This document shows positions 1 to 8,691 of a DNA stretch of 64,000 nucleotides, in pieces (within the stretch, counting starts at the first letter, position 1; each line of letters begins with the position of its first letter). A model generated the notes under the pieces. That model was not told the DNA's origin. It searched no databases and worked only from the letters and a program-made list of their open reading frames with translations. The stretch comes from CAWUKT01 sp963923035 (GTDB lineage: Bacteria; Bacteroidota; Bacteroidia; J057; JADKCL01): positions 1-64,000 of the forward strand of contig CAWUKT010000012.1 of the NCBI GenBank assembly GCA_963923035.1. Direction: 5' to 3'. Made by a program: the position numbers and the translations under genes.

Positions 1-82
1 TGTCGGAGGCAATTGTGGAGCTCCCGCGTGAGCGGAGCGACTGCCGGAGGGACCGCCCGGCCCGATAGGGACGGGACCGCCC
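1..82 (+). repeat. Dispersed structured intergenic repeat, copy A (left end cut by window edge)
   Basis: GC-rich noncoding element, related to copies at 51894-51986 (minus) and 63626-63732 (plus). All share the core CGACTGCCGGAGGGACCG and end in GGGACCGCCC. Before the core, this copy can fold GCTCC against GGAGC. The left boundary is missing because the window starts inside it. Confidence 0.8.
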
Positions 83-246
83 ATCCACTCCTTCTCAATC
101 CATCAGTGGGCGGAATTTTTGTTTGATACTGGCTTCTGGGATTGGAATAATGCGAGGGGAATGATAATTTCAGTTGCTGATTTTCAATATTGCGCCAATG
201 AATGACAAGGCGCGCGAGTTAGTTCGAGCTTCGACCAACTGATATC

Positions 247-1731
247 ATGACGGAACACGATTTTTTGTATGACCTGGTACAATCCCTGGACGAGGGAGAA
301 TTGCGTTTTATCAGAAATTTTGCCTCGGCGCGGCGGAAGAAACCGGAGAAATTGCTGGCTTTGTTGAAGGATGTGCGGAATGCGAAGACGTTCAGTCCGA
401 AGTTGTTGAAGGAAAAATACAGTTCGTACGGGGTGGCGAAGTTTAAGTTGAAGCAGCTGATTTTGCATTCGTTGCGGCTGATGAATACGGAGGAGAATGC
501 GGAGCAGCGAATCAATGTGCATCTGGAAAATGAGGGGATTCTGTATCGGCGGGGGATCCATTACCAGGCGATGAAGGAGCTGAACAATGCCCGGAAAATC
601 GCGGAGAAGTACGAGAAACTGGATCGTCTGTTGCAGATCTTACAGCTCCACCAACGGCGGCTGATTGAGTATAAGACGAAGAATTTGGTGGAAGAGGTGC
701 AGGAAAATATGGATTCGATCAAGGCGGTGCTGGCTCGGATGAACCGGGAAATCGAGGTGACGCTGCATTATCAGCAGTTGTTTGCGCAATATCGGACGCA
801 GGACCACCAGGCTTTGGATGGGACGGAGGCGCCGGTGCTGCCGGATGATTTGCCGGATGTGGTGGAGGAGTCTTTTCAGACGCAAGTGGTGCGGACTTCG
901 GTGGAGGGGCTGGTGGCGCGTAGCAAGGGTGATTATGAGGGGGCGGCGCGGGCGACGAAGAAGGCGTTGGAGCTGTACGAACAGGAGGCGTATGCGCACT
1001 TTTTAGAGGACCAGCATGTCCGCTACAAGCTCTTCCTGGCGAATTACGGGATCTATTTGGTTCCGACGGGCCAGTTCGATGAGCTCAAGCGGATTGTGGA
1101 TTTGTTTCGGGAGATGAAGGACCCTGACTTCAATGGAGAGGCGGAAACCTTCCAGAACCGGGTGCATTTGGAGCTGTTGTGGCGGACGAATGTGGTGGAG
1201 CTGGATGGGTTGGAGGCTTTGGAAAAGGAAATTGAGGCGGGCATGGACAAGTATCAGGGGAAGATCAATGCGGCCCGCCAATTGTCGATTTGGTACAACC
1301 TGGTGGTGGCGCATTTTCTCAATGAAGATTTCGAGGCGGTTTGGCGGCAATTGGAGCGGATTTTGGAACATAAGCGCTTCCGGGTCCGCCGGGAAATCCA
1401 GTATACGGTCCGGATGCTCGAGCTCATCGTGTCGTACGAGTTGGAGATTTGGGATTTGCCGGACCATGCGATCAACCGCGTGGAGCGGTTCCTGCAACGG
1501 AATGATCAGGTGACGCCGTTCAAGATGACTGTGATCCGCCACGTGGACCGGCTGGTGAAGACGCCGCTCCGGGAGCGGGCGGCGGTGTTCAGTCAGTGGT
1601 CCGAGGAATTGCACGCGCTGCGGGAGGAGGGGCAGGTGACAGACGACCTGGGACTGACGTTGGTGACGGCCTGGGCGGACTGGAAAACGAAGGGGGGCCG
1701 GCTGAAGGACGCCCTCGGTAAAAGGCCCTGA
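247..1731 (+). CDS. Hypothetical helical-repeat protein
   Basis: A 494-residue protein I do not recognise. It has no signal peptide or membrane segment, is rich in charged residues, Leu and Ala, and reads as a continuous series of amphipathic helices, suggesting a TPR-like or other alpha-solenoid scaffold acting in the cytoplasm. The first 90 residues contain a basic cluster (ARRKKPEK) and a helix rich in Lys and Leu; the rest resembles helical-repeat pairs of about 35-40 residues. The ATG at 247 is the first in a long open frame. It stands alone, with the dispersed repeat upstream and a minus-strand operon converging on it. Function unknown; a scaffold or protein-interaction role is inference. 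Confidence 0.8.
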   Translation: MTEHDFLYDLVQSLDEGELRFIRNFASARRKKPEKLLALLKDVRNAKTFSPKLLKEKYSSYGVAKFKLKQLILHSLRLMNTEENAEQRINVHLENEGILYRRGIHYQAMKELNNARKIAEKYEKLDRLLQILQLHQRRLIEYKTKNLVEEVQENMDSIKAVLARMNREIEVTLHYQQLFAQYRTQDHQALDGTEAPVLPDDLPDVVEESFQTQVVRTSVEGLVARSKGDYEGAARATKKALELYEQEAYAHFLEDQHVRYKLFLANYGIYLVPTGQFDELKRIVDLFREMKDPDFNGEAETFQNRVHLELLWRTNVVELDGLEALEKEIEAGMDKYQGKINAARQLSIWYNLVVAHFLNEDFEAVWRQLERILEHKRFRVRREIQYTVRMLELIVSYELEIWDLPDHAINRVERFLQRNDQVTPFKMTVIRHVDRLVKTPLRERAAVFSQWSEELHALREEGQVTDDLGLTLVTAWADWKTKGGRLKDALGKRP

Positions 1732-1773
1732 CCCAGGGGCCTGGGTAGGACACCTGGATCAGGGGTACGTGGG

Positions 1774-3072
1774 CTAGGGATGTTCGCGTCGGATCACCTT
1801 GGTGATGCAGTGGAGGGAGCCGCCCGCCTGGGCGAGGATGCGGAAGAATTCGCCGTTTTTCATCCAGACGACTTCGAAGCCTTCGGATTCGTAGATGGAT
1901 TGGACTTCAACTTCCAACTCCTTGAAGATGGGATTGAGTCCGCCTTCCCGGCGGGCTTTCGACTGGTAAGAAGGAAGGTAGACGCGTTTGATTCCTCGAT
2001 ACACCTCTACCAACGCATTGTTCCAGGTATAGGCGACATCATCGCGGATCAGGAGTGGGACTTCAACGATTTTGTATTGGTCGCTGGGGAAGCAGTGTTT
2101 GACTTCTTCAATTTGAGCCCTGGCATTTTGCAATTCGGGATCGGCTTCAGAATACCTTTGAGCTGAAGGGGAAGTTTCCCTCACCACCGGCTTGGCAAGA
2201 AAGATCAGGTCCTTTCCCTCACTCAGCTTGCCTCCCAGGGTCATGAAGAGGTCAATGTGGTAAAAAGGCTGTTCAGTGGTTCCGCTCTTGGAGTTGCCGC
2301 CATTGGCCTTAAGCCGTCGGTGGGGTTTTTCCATCTGGACCCAGACGATTTCGCTGACTCCAAGTTCTTCCTTCAATTCTGTTTCTACCTCGGATTGATC
2401 AAGGTCTTCTTCGTGCTCTTTTCGAATCTCGATGTTCTGGGCGAGGAGGTCTTTGCCAACGAACGCCTTGTCCTTTCCAATCAGGATATTTCCCCCTTCG
2501 AGGTACAGCAATGAAGGACGTTGAAAAAACAAACGTTTCTTCTTCCGGTGAATCTGGCTGGACAATTCGAGGGGAAGGAAAAAGTCACACAGCTGTTGTT
2601 GGCGCATGGAGTTGAGGAAAATGGTCGCACCGTTCCATTCCAAAACCAGAAATGGGTCTTGAATCCATTTTCGAAAGAGTAGGGTTTCCACTCCATGATT
2701 GTTCGTAATCAGGTAGTCAACCTCTCCTTGCCATTTCTTAAACAGCTTGGCGAGGTTAGTTTGGGCTGTCATTTTGAAGAGGTCGCGAAAGGTTCTCTTT
2801 CTGCCAAGGGAAGCCCCGAGGGGACGACTATTCCAGGTGAGTACTTTTTGAAGTCCGGCGCCATCTCGCCTGACTTTGGGTTTTGATATGGGCCTGATTT
2901 CGTCTTCTGGTAGATCAATGGAGAAGCGGTAGACAGTACGGTCGTTCTTGAATTGGTCAATGATTGGAGCGTAGTAGTCGAGGGTATTGTCAGTGACAAT
3001 ACCCTCCATAACCACCAATATCTCCTGGATTTTGCCGTAAACCGACGAGATTGCTTTGGGATTTGAATACAT
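1774..3072 (-). CDS. Agmatine/arginine deiminase-like pentein-fold protein
   Basis: A 432-residue protein carrying the hallmarks of guanidine-modifying pentein enzymes (agmatine deiminase / bacterial peptidylarginine deiminase group): LEGGN at residues 191-195, YHID at 271-274 giving the catalytic His272, a VYLPSY strand near 364-369, and the C-terminal GGSLHCIT with candidate nucleophile Cys422. That suggests hydrolysis of a guanidino group (agmatine, arginine or peptidyl-arginine). It has no signal peptide, so it probably acts in the cytoplasm. I chose the ATG at 3072: a longer frame exists but its first 60 residues overlap the upstream gene and look non-coding. It follows the 157-residue gene by 8 bases, so they form an operon, divergent from a CHAT protease. 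The long N-terminal half and charged linker are not typical of plain agmatine deiminases; the substrate is open. Confidence 0.78.
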   Translation of the reverse strand: MYSNPKAISSVYGKIQEILVVMEGIVTDNTLDYYAPIIDQFKNDRTVYRFSIDLPEDEIRPISKPKVRRDGAGLQKVLTWNSRPLGASLGRKRTFRDLFKMTAQTNLAKLFKKWQGEVDYLITNNHGVETLLFRKWIQDPFLVLEWNGATIFLNSMRQQQLCDFFLPLELSSQIHRKKKRLFFQRPSLLYLEGGNILIGKDKAFVGKDLLAQNIEIRKEHEEDLDQSEVETELKEELGVSEIVWVQMEKPHRRLKANGGNSKSGTTEQPFYHIDLFMTLGGKLSEGKDLIFLAKPVVRETSPSAQRYSEADPELQNARAQIEEVKHCFPSDQYKIVEVPLLIRDDVAYTWNNALVEVYRGIKRVYLPSYQSKARREGGLNPIFKELEVEVQSIYESEGFEVVWMKNGEFFRILAQAGGSLHCITKVIRREHP

Positions 3073-3080
3073 CGCTCGGT

Positions 3081-3554
3081 CTATTGGTTGAATGAATACC
3101 AGGGAGTTTCTTGGGAGCCCGGGGGGATTCGGATGGTGCAGGCGTTGATGAAATCCCCTTCGATGTAGAGAATGACCGGGACCATGGTCAAGTCGAATTG
3201 TACTTCCGGAACGGATCGAAGGATGTCCCGAATGTCCAGACTGCCGACCCATCCACCTCCATCGACGTCCTGGAAGCGATATTCAAGTCGGGGATCCGTT
3301 GTAGTTAGGGACCAGATTTTATCCTCAGCACCGAGGAAGTCGACTTTTCCGATTTGGACATGGCCATCCTCGGTCTGAAAAATAGCCTGTTCCACCGGGC
3401 CAGCGCTGTCGCGAAGGGGGAAGGCTGTTCTTTCTCCATTCTCCTGGTGGACGGTCAGGGCTTTATTTTCTTTGTCGACCTTTACGATGAACTGGGGGCT
3501 GGAAGAAATGACAAAACTTCCATTTTCGTGGGGGGTAAATTTAAAGTCGGGCAT
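3081..3554 (-). CDS. Hypothetical protein, first gene of the deiminase operon
   Basis: A 157-residue protein with no signal peptide, membrane helix or motif I recognise. It looks mostly beta-stranded (alternating hydrophobic pattern, many Gly, Asp and Thr), with an aromatic C-terminus. The stop is 8 bases before the deiminase-like gene, so the two are almost certainly co-transcribed. The start faces the CHAT protease gene across about 180 bases. It could be a partner, regulator or immunity-like factor of its neighbours, but nothing in the sequence proves this. Confidence 0.72.
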   Translation of the reverse strand: MPDFKFTPHENGSFVISSSPQFIVKVDKENKALTVHQENGERTAFPLRDSAGPVEQAIFQTEDGHVQIGKVDFLGAEDKIWSLTTTDPRLEYRFQDVDGGGWVGSLDIRDILRSVPEVQFDLTMVPVILYIEGDFINACTIRIPPGSQETPWYSFNQ

Positions 3555-3735
3555 TGTGAATATTGATTTAGTAAATGCCCAATGATACCGCAGGGCTCGT
3601 TTTTCCCCTCCAACATTTTTTCTGAAAAATTTCTTTTTCCCTCGAATAATTAATTATCGGGAAATAATGTTGGGGGATGCTACTCCCGACTTCCCGTCTT
3701 TGGTCCCATCATTTATTCACTCCAAAAAAGATAAG
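3555..3735. promoter_or_regulatory. Divergent intergenic region between the deiminase operon and the CHAT gene
   Basis: About 180 bases separate the two divergent starts. The middle (roughly 3600-3675) is much richer in A/T than its surroundings, as expected for back-to-back promoters. On the minus strand a TATCATTG sequence resembles a Bacteroidota -7 box with one mismatch. No clear operator palindrome was seen. Confidence 0.4.
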
Positions 3736-4605
3736 ATGAATAAGATCAAAGAAATCGAGAGAGAAATCTCTAAAGGAAGACTCCAAACGGCTTTGAATTT
3801 GCTTCTGGAGCTGGTAGAGGAGCATTTTTCCGACCATGACGAGTTGAGGACTTCCGTGATTCGACTGATGGCGCGGTACAATGAGCTCAAGCGCCGCAAG
3901 ATTGGGGGGACGATCCCGGAAGGGGAGGCGATCATTACCGAGAACCAGATTCGATTTGGGACTTTGGACTTTGTCGAAATGGTGATCGATGAATTGAAGT
4001 ACAAAGGCCTGGGCAATATCGTGCAGGATGTCGATTTGGAAGAGGATATGGCGGCGGCTCCGAAACACAAAATCTTGTTTTTTGCTGCTGAACCCATTGG
4101 GGTTTCCCGCTTACAATTGGGTCGGGAAAAGGAAAAAATAAAGAAGGTCCTGGAAGCGGCCAACCTGTCTGATCGATTCGAATTGCACTCTTCCGAGGCG
4201 GCCACGACGGTGGAATTCATGCGGGAAATCCTCCGCAAGGAACCCACCATTGTGCATTTTTCCGGCCATGGCATCGAGGACGGGATCATCATGGAAGATG
4301 ATCAGGGCCATCCTGTGGTCGTCAGCAAAGAGAAACTGGGGGATGTGTTCAAGCTGTTTCGTGAAGTCGTAGGCTGTGTCATCCTCAATGCCTGCTTCTC
4401 GGCGGAGCAGTCCGATGCCATCAAGAAGTACATCTCGTATGTGGTAGGAACCTCCAAGGAGATTCCCAATGATGCTGCAATGGACTTTTCTTCCCTTTTC
4501 TACACCGCATTGGGAGAGGGGAGAGAAATTGACTTCGCCTTTGAATTTGCCAAATCAGGGGTTGGTTTGAAAGATCCTGCCGGTGACCTCTTCCACATGA
4601 TCTGA
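3736..4605 (+). CDS. CHAT-domain caspase-like protease with N-terminal effector-associated domain
   Basis: A 289-residue protein of two parts. Residues 1-90 match what I recall of effector-associated domain 11 (ISKGRLQTALNLLLEL, then an ARYNELKRR helix and acidic helices), a death-fold-like adaptor used in bacterial conflict systems. Residues 110-289 are a CHAT peptidase: FFAAEP strand, HFSGHG with catalytic His178, and LNACFSA with catalytic Cys220. CHAT proteins are caspase-related proteases usually activated by a sensor partner; the EAD would recruit that partner. I placed the start at ATG 3736, where the EAD begins; an ATG at 3667 would add 23 unlike residues. No EAD-bearing sensor or NTPase is visible nearby. 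It is divergent from the deiminase operon. The domain calls are firm; a defence role is inference. Confidence 0.85.
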   Translation: MNKIKEIEREISKGRLQTALNLLLELVEEHFSDHDELRTSVIRLMARYNELKRRKIGGTIPEGEAIITENQIRFGTLDFVEMVIDELKYKGLGNIVQDVDLEEDMAAAPKHKILFFAAEPIGVSRLQLGREKEKIKKVLEAANLSDRFELHSSEAATTVEFMREILRKEPTIVHFSGHGIEDGIIMEDDQGHPVVVSKEKLGDVFKLFREVVGCVILNACFSAEQSDAIKKYISYVVGTSKEIPNDAAMDFSSLFYTALGEGREIDFAFEFAKSGVGLKDPAGDLFHMI

Positions 4606-4631
4606 CCAGCCCGATTGTCCCGCCATTTCCG

Positions 4632-4660
4632 TAACTTCGCTCCCTCAAACCGAGGGAGCC
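4632..4660 (+). promoter_or_regulatory. Probable dapF promoter with palindrome at the transcription start
   Basis: TAACTTCG at 4632-4639 fits the Bacteroidota -7 box pattern, with a TTG at 4615-4617 as a possible upstream element. An 8-bp perfect inverted repeat (GCTCCCTC / GAGGGAGC, 4639-4646 and 4652-4659) follows, ending one base before the dapF ATG. The expected transcription start lies in the left arm, so it may be a DNA operator or a very short leader hairpin. Confidence 0.55.
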
Positions 4661-5443
4661 ATGTTGCAATTTTTCAAATACCACGGGACCGGCAACGATT
4701 TTGTCCTGTTTGACAACCGACACGGTCGGTTAGGGCCGGAGCAGGTCGACTTTTACGCCGACCTGTGCCACCGCCGATTCGGCATCGGAGCCGATGGCGT
4801 CATCCTGCTCAACGAACATCCCGACTTCGACTTCGAGATGTACTACGTCAATTCCGATGGGCGCCCAACCTCTATGTGTGGGAACGGAGGGCGCTGCGTG
4901 GTGGCGTTCGCGAAGCACCTCGGCATCATCGACCGGGAAGCCCGCTTTCTGGCCATCGACGGCCCCCACGAGGCCGTGGTGGAGCAGGGGAGGGTGAGCC
5001 TCAAAATGGGCCTTCCCCAAGGCTTTCAAGCATTGACCAATGGCGACCATTGGATCGACACGGGATCGCCCCATTATGTACGCTTTGTGGAGGGCGCTGA
5101 GGCGCCTCAGGCCTACCCAGTGGTGACCACCGGGCGGGAGATCCGGCAGAGTGACCCGTGGACCGACGAAGGCACCAATGTCAATTTTGTCTGGCAGCGC
5201 GCGGGCGGCGCCTATGTCCGGACCTACGAGCGCGGCGTGGAAGATGAGACCTGGAGCTGTGGGACCGGAGTGACTGCGGTGGCGGAGGTCATGGCCCGAA
5301 AGGCTGAACTTTCGGACGCCCAGATCGCCATTGAGACCCCGGGCGGCCAATTGGAAGTCCATGTCAAGGAAGGCAAGGCTCCCTGGTTGATTGGGCCCGC
5401 CAAGTTTGTTTTTTCCGGAGAAATTGACCCCCATTTCGCATGA
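4661..5443 (+). CDS. dapF: Diaminopimelate epimerase
   Basis: A 260-residue cytoplasmic enzyme that converts LL- to meso-diaminopimelate for lysine and peptidoglycan synthesis. The N-terminus has the family start (FFKYHGTGNDFV), and the two catalytic cysteines are visible in MCGNGGRC (about residue 75) and SCGTG (about residue 205), one per pseudo-symmetric half. Length is normal for the family. It has its own probable promoter, and the downstream membrane protein gene overlaps its stop by 4 bases (ATGA), indicating coupled translation. dapB lies about 3 kb away on the other strand. Confidence 0.96.
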   Translation: MLQFFKYHGTGNDFVLFDNRHGRLGPEQVDFYADLCHRRFGIGADGVILLNEHPDFDFEMYYVNSDGRPTSMCGNGGRCVVAFAKHLGIIDREARFLAIDGPHEAVVEQGRVSLKMGLPQGFQALTNGDHWIDTGSPHYVRFVEGAEAPQAYPVVTTGREIRQSDPWTDEGTNVNFVWQRAGGAYVRTYERGVEDETWSCGTGVTAVAEVMARKAELSDAQIAIETPGGQLEVHVKEGKAPWLIGPAKFVFSGEIDPHFA

Positions 5444-6303
5444 ACAAACCATTGATGACCACCAAAACAGGCGGTTTTACCCTCTTGTCCATCCTTTTGC
5501 TGGTGGGAGCGGTGTTCCTGCTGGTACTGCAAGGAATCGCCCTCGCTTCCGGGGAAGCTGAAGGCGGCGTGACCCGGTTTTTACCGGGCGGCCTGGCGGT
5601 ATTGCTCGGTGTCTTTTTTTTCCTGGGCACCCGAAATGGAAGCCTGGAGATTTTAGCGGAAGGGATCAAGGGGAAAACAGCCGGAGGGAAACAATACGAA
5701 TTGGGGTGGGAGGAAATTGGAAAGGTCGAGCCGGCGGGAAAAAAGCTCGTGGTGCGAAATCAGGAGGGAAAAGTATTGGTGGTGGATAAAGTGCCGCGGT
5801 ACCGGAAAAGCCTGGGCTTGATTTGGCTGCTGAAGAAATATCCCTATATGCAGCCGGAGAAATGGCCTTTCTACGACATTCAAGAGGACGCTCCTCAAAA
5901 CCGACCCATTCGTTATTTTGATGAAGGAGAGAAAGCCAGTTTTGGAGACCGTGGTTTCCTGTTCAGATACGACGACAAGATTTACTATTTCCCGGTTTCC
6001 CAGACGACTCCTTCACCCCCGGTTCGGGGCGAAGCCCAAACGCCTCCGACCCTGGCTGCGGCCCAACCTACTGTTCCCCGCATGGAACCCAACCCCGCTT
6101 TCCTGCCGCTGGAATCTGTCTGGAAGGCAGTCTCAACGGCCGAATCGGACCGAGAAACGGTCTTGAAATTGCTGGAAGAATGGATGGTGGAGCACGGAGG
6201 CTGCCAATTGGAGGAAGCCCCCGAGGACATCGACGCTGAATTCGTCGGACAAGTAGGGGAGTATCTGGTGCGGGTCAGTCGACCCGCCCGCAAGGGATCG
6301 TGA
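5440..6303 (+). CDS. Hypothetical membrane protein coupled to dapF
   Basis: A 287-residue protein with two N-terminal membrane segments (about residues 11-31 and 43-61), then a soluble part starting GSLEILAEGIKG that resembles PH-like domains seen after paired membrane helices. A Pro-rich linker near residues 180-200 precedes an acidic helical C-terminus. Its ATG overlaps the dapF stop, so it is expressed with dapF. The stop (TGA 6301-6303) directly abuts the stop of lepB on the opposite strand, with no intergenic base. Function unknown. Confidence 0.8.
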   Translation: MNKPLMTTKTGGFTLLSILLLVGAVFLLVLQGIALASGEAEGGVTRFLPGGLAVLLGVFFFLGTRNGSLEILAEGIKGKTAGGKQYELGWEEIGKVEPAGKKLVVRNQEGKVLVVDKVPRYRKSLGLIWLLKKYPYMQPEKWPFYDIQEDAPQNRPIRYFDEGEKASFGDRGFLFRYDDKIYYFPVSQTTPSPPVRGEAQTPPTLAAAQPTVPRMEPNPAFLPLESVWKAVSTAESDRETVLKLLEEWMVEHGGCQLEEAPEDIDAEFVGQVGEYLVRVSRPARKGS

Positions 6304-7854
6304 TCAGGGCTCGTACCGCGAGACCGGACTGAACAAGCGGTCCCACCGCATGCCATTTTCGATGGAGAACAGCACAAACCAGGGCCGTCCCACAATGTGG
6401 TCCTCAGGCACAAATCCCCAGTAACGGCTGTCGAGCGATTGGTGGCGGTTGTCCCCTACCATGAAATAGTAATCCATCTCGAAGGTATATTCGGTCGCCT
6501 CTTTCCCATCAATCATGATCCGTCCCCCCGAAAGATCAAGGTCATGGCCTTCGTACCCGCCAATGATCTTCTCGTAAATCGGGATATTCTTGGCGGTCAA
6601 CTGGACCGTTTCACCGGCCTTGGGAACCCACAGGGGACCAAAGTCGTCGACGGTCCAGAGGTAATCTTCATCCTGCGGTGCCTTGGGGAAAATGACACTT
6701 TTAGCGTTGACAGGATTGGGCATGAGGTCAATCAACAGGGACTGGTATTCTTTTTTGCCGCCTCTGGGATAACCAAAGGGCGCGAGGAATTGGGCGTAGC
6801 CCTGGTGCTGGCGCTCAACCGTCGCCTTCGGGTACTTGCCCCGCAATTCTTCGGCTTTTTTCTCCGACATATAAGCCACCAAGGAGCCGTCATTGCAGGT
6901 CAGGCAGCCCCGGACATTCATATTGCCATCGTTCGGATCGGTTCGGAAACCTTCCCGTTTCAGGATCGGCAGCCCAATGCCATTCACCTTATGGGCAAAT
7001 TGGACGTTTTCGCTTTGCCAGGACGGCTTTCCGTCAATGTAAATTTTGGCGTCCCGAATCTCAAAGTTATCCCCGGGCACGGCCACGCAGCGCTTGATAT
7101 AGTGCTGCTTCATGCTGGTGATGCCTATCGTCCCGAGTTCCGGCACGTCCGGGTACCGATCATCCTCCGGATAATTGAACACCACAATTTCGTTCCGTTC
7201 TATGCTTTTCGGTCCGGGGAGACGGCTATACGGGAACTTGACCCCTTCGACGTAGGATTTCGTTCCGGTCGTCAGAGGAAGAGAGTTGTGGACAAAGGGA
7301 AATGAAATCGGGGCCATTGGAAGGCGAACGCCGTAGTGGAATTTGCTCACAAACAAAAAGTCCCCGGCGAGCAGGGAGCCTTCCATAGAAGCCGTGGGAA
7401 TCATAAAGGCCTCGATCAGAAATACCCGGATGACCAACGCTGCCGTTCCCGCGAACAACAAGGCATCCAGCCATTCCCGAACGGTATTTTTCTGGGGCTC
7501 ATTCTCCCTCAACTCCGTCCATTTGCCCTGGAAAGTGTCTTTTTTGTTGAATCCGAGGTAGAGGAAATAGAAGTAAGGGAAAATGACCGCGAGGGCCTGG
7601 TCGCCAAACTTGTGCTTCCCGAATGACCGAACCGTATCCAGGATCAGTCCAATGCCCATGATGAAATTCAGTACCGGAACCAGGAACAGAGCGATCTGCC
7701 AGGTCGGCTTGCCCGTCAATTGCATCCAGGTCCAGATATTGAGGAAAGGCACATAGGCTTTCCAGCCTTGGACTCCGGCTTTTTTGAATACACCGAACAA
7801 GCCGGTGTGCAACAGAATATAGATGGGAAGGGTAATAAAGAGATGGTATTCCAT
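6304..7854 (-). CDS. lepB: Signal peptidase I
   Basis: A 516-residue inner-membrane serine protease that removes signal peptides from exported proteins. The first 120 residues hold extra membrane helices (a DUF5684-like region common in Bacteroidota LepB). The peptidase region follows, with the catalytic Ser in PTASMEGSL (about residue 160) and the general-base Lys in HYIKRCVAVPGD (about residue 250), then the C-terminal VGDNRHQSLDSRYWGFV box. A long insertion between the boxes makes it larger than the E. coli enzyme, which is usual in this phylum. Last gene of the parA-parB-DUF5683-dapB-lepB run, with about 95 bases between dapB and lepB. Confidence 0.95.
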   Translation of the reverse strand: MEYHLFITLPIYILLHTGLFGVFKKAGVQGWKAYVPFLNIWTWMQLTGKPTWQIALFLVPVLNFIMGIGLILDTVRSFGKHKFGDQALAVIFPYFYFLYLGFNKKDTFQGKWTELRENEPQKNTVREWLDALLFAGTAALVIRVFLIEAFMIPTASMEGSLLAGDFLFVSKFHYGVRLPMAPISFPFVHNSLPLTTGTKSYVEGVKFPYSRLPGPKSIERNEIVVFNYPEDDRYPDVPELGTIGITSMKQHYIKRCVAVPGDNFEIRDAKIYIDGKPSWQSENVQFAHKVNGIGLPILKREGFRTDPNDGNMNVRGCLTCNDGSLVAYMSEKKAEELRGKYPKATVERQHQGYAQFLAPFGYPRGGKKEYQSLLIDLMPNPVNAKSVIFPKAPQDEDYLWTVDDFGPLWVPKAGETVQLTAKNIPIYEKIIGGYEGHDLDLSGGRIMIDGKEATEYTFEMDYYFMVGDNRHQSLDSRYWGFVPEDHIVGRPWFVLFSIENGMRWDRLFSPVSRYEP

Positions 7855-7949
7855 GGACAGTTATTTCGGACTCTGCCTTTCCAATACGGGCATTTTCGAG
7901 TTAAAGTTATAAATTCTTTCGATTTGAACGATGTTTTTAGTCAAAGAAC

Positions 7950-8690
7950 CTATTTCACTCCCGCAAACACCTCCTGGAAGTTGAAAAAGCCCTTCTTGCC
8001 CTGTATCCATTCCGCCGCAATCACAGCCCCCAAAGCAAATCCCCGGCGCCCGTAGGCCTTGTGGGATATCGTTAATTCGTCGATCTCAGAGGTGTACGTC
8101 ACCTGGTGCTCGCCGAAGATGGCTCCGGCCCGGACATAGCCCACCGAGACCTCCTCCGGGTTCGGCGGCCGGTGATGCAATTCATCCGTGACCCACACGC
8201 TCTTCCGATCCAACCCATCCACCACCTGATCCGCCAGAGAAACCGCGGTGCCACTGGGCCCATCCTTCTTGTGCCGGTGGTGGGCCTCCATCACAAACGG
8301 ATCGTAGGCCCCGTAGCGGTTCATCAACTGGGCCAGTTGCTGGTTGAGTTGGAAGAGGATATTGACGCCGATGGAGAAATTGGAAGCGTAGAGAAACGCC
8401 CCCGCCGCCTGGTCCACCCACGATTTCACCTCATCCACCTGATCGTACCAACCCGTAGTTCCGGTAACCACGTGGACCCCTTTCTTGAGCAATTGGTCAT
8501 AATTGCGGAGGGCGTTTTCGGGGCGGGTAAATTCAATGACGACATCGGCAAAATCGGGGGTGAGGCGGTCGATTTCTTCGAGGTTGTCCGTGTCGATGGT
8601 GGCAACGATCTGGTGGCCGCGTTCGAGGGCCTCCGCCTCAACGGCGCGCCCCATACGCCCATAACCGACCAAGGCGATTTTCAAACTCAT
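7950..8690 (-). CDS. dapB: 4-hydroxy-tetrahydrodipicolinate reductase
   Basis: A 246-residue cytoplasmic NAD(P)H-dependent enzyme of the lysine/diaminopimelate pathway. It shows the N-terminal nucleotide-binding loop (ALVGYGRMGRAVE), the VVTGTTGW strand, and the active-site segment EAHHRHKKDGPSGTA with the catalytic His and Lys. Length is normal. The ATG at 8690 lies one base after the upstream DUF5683 gene ends, so translation is probably coupled. It supplies the same pathway as dapF at 4661. Confidence 0.96.
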   Translation of the reverse strand: MSLKIALVGYGRMGRAVEAEALERGHQIVATIDTDNLEEIDRLTPDFADVVIEFTRPENALRNYDQLLKKGVHVVTGTTGWYDQVDEVKSWVDQAAGAFLYASNFSIGVNILFQLNQQLAQLMNRYGAYDPFVMEAHHRHKKDGPSGTAVSLADQVVDGLDRKSVWVTDELHHRPPNPEEVSVGYVRAGAIFGEHQVTYTSEIDELTISHKAYGRRGFALGAVIAAEWIQGKKGFFNFQEVFAGVK

Positions 8691-8691
8691 A

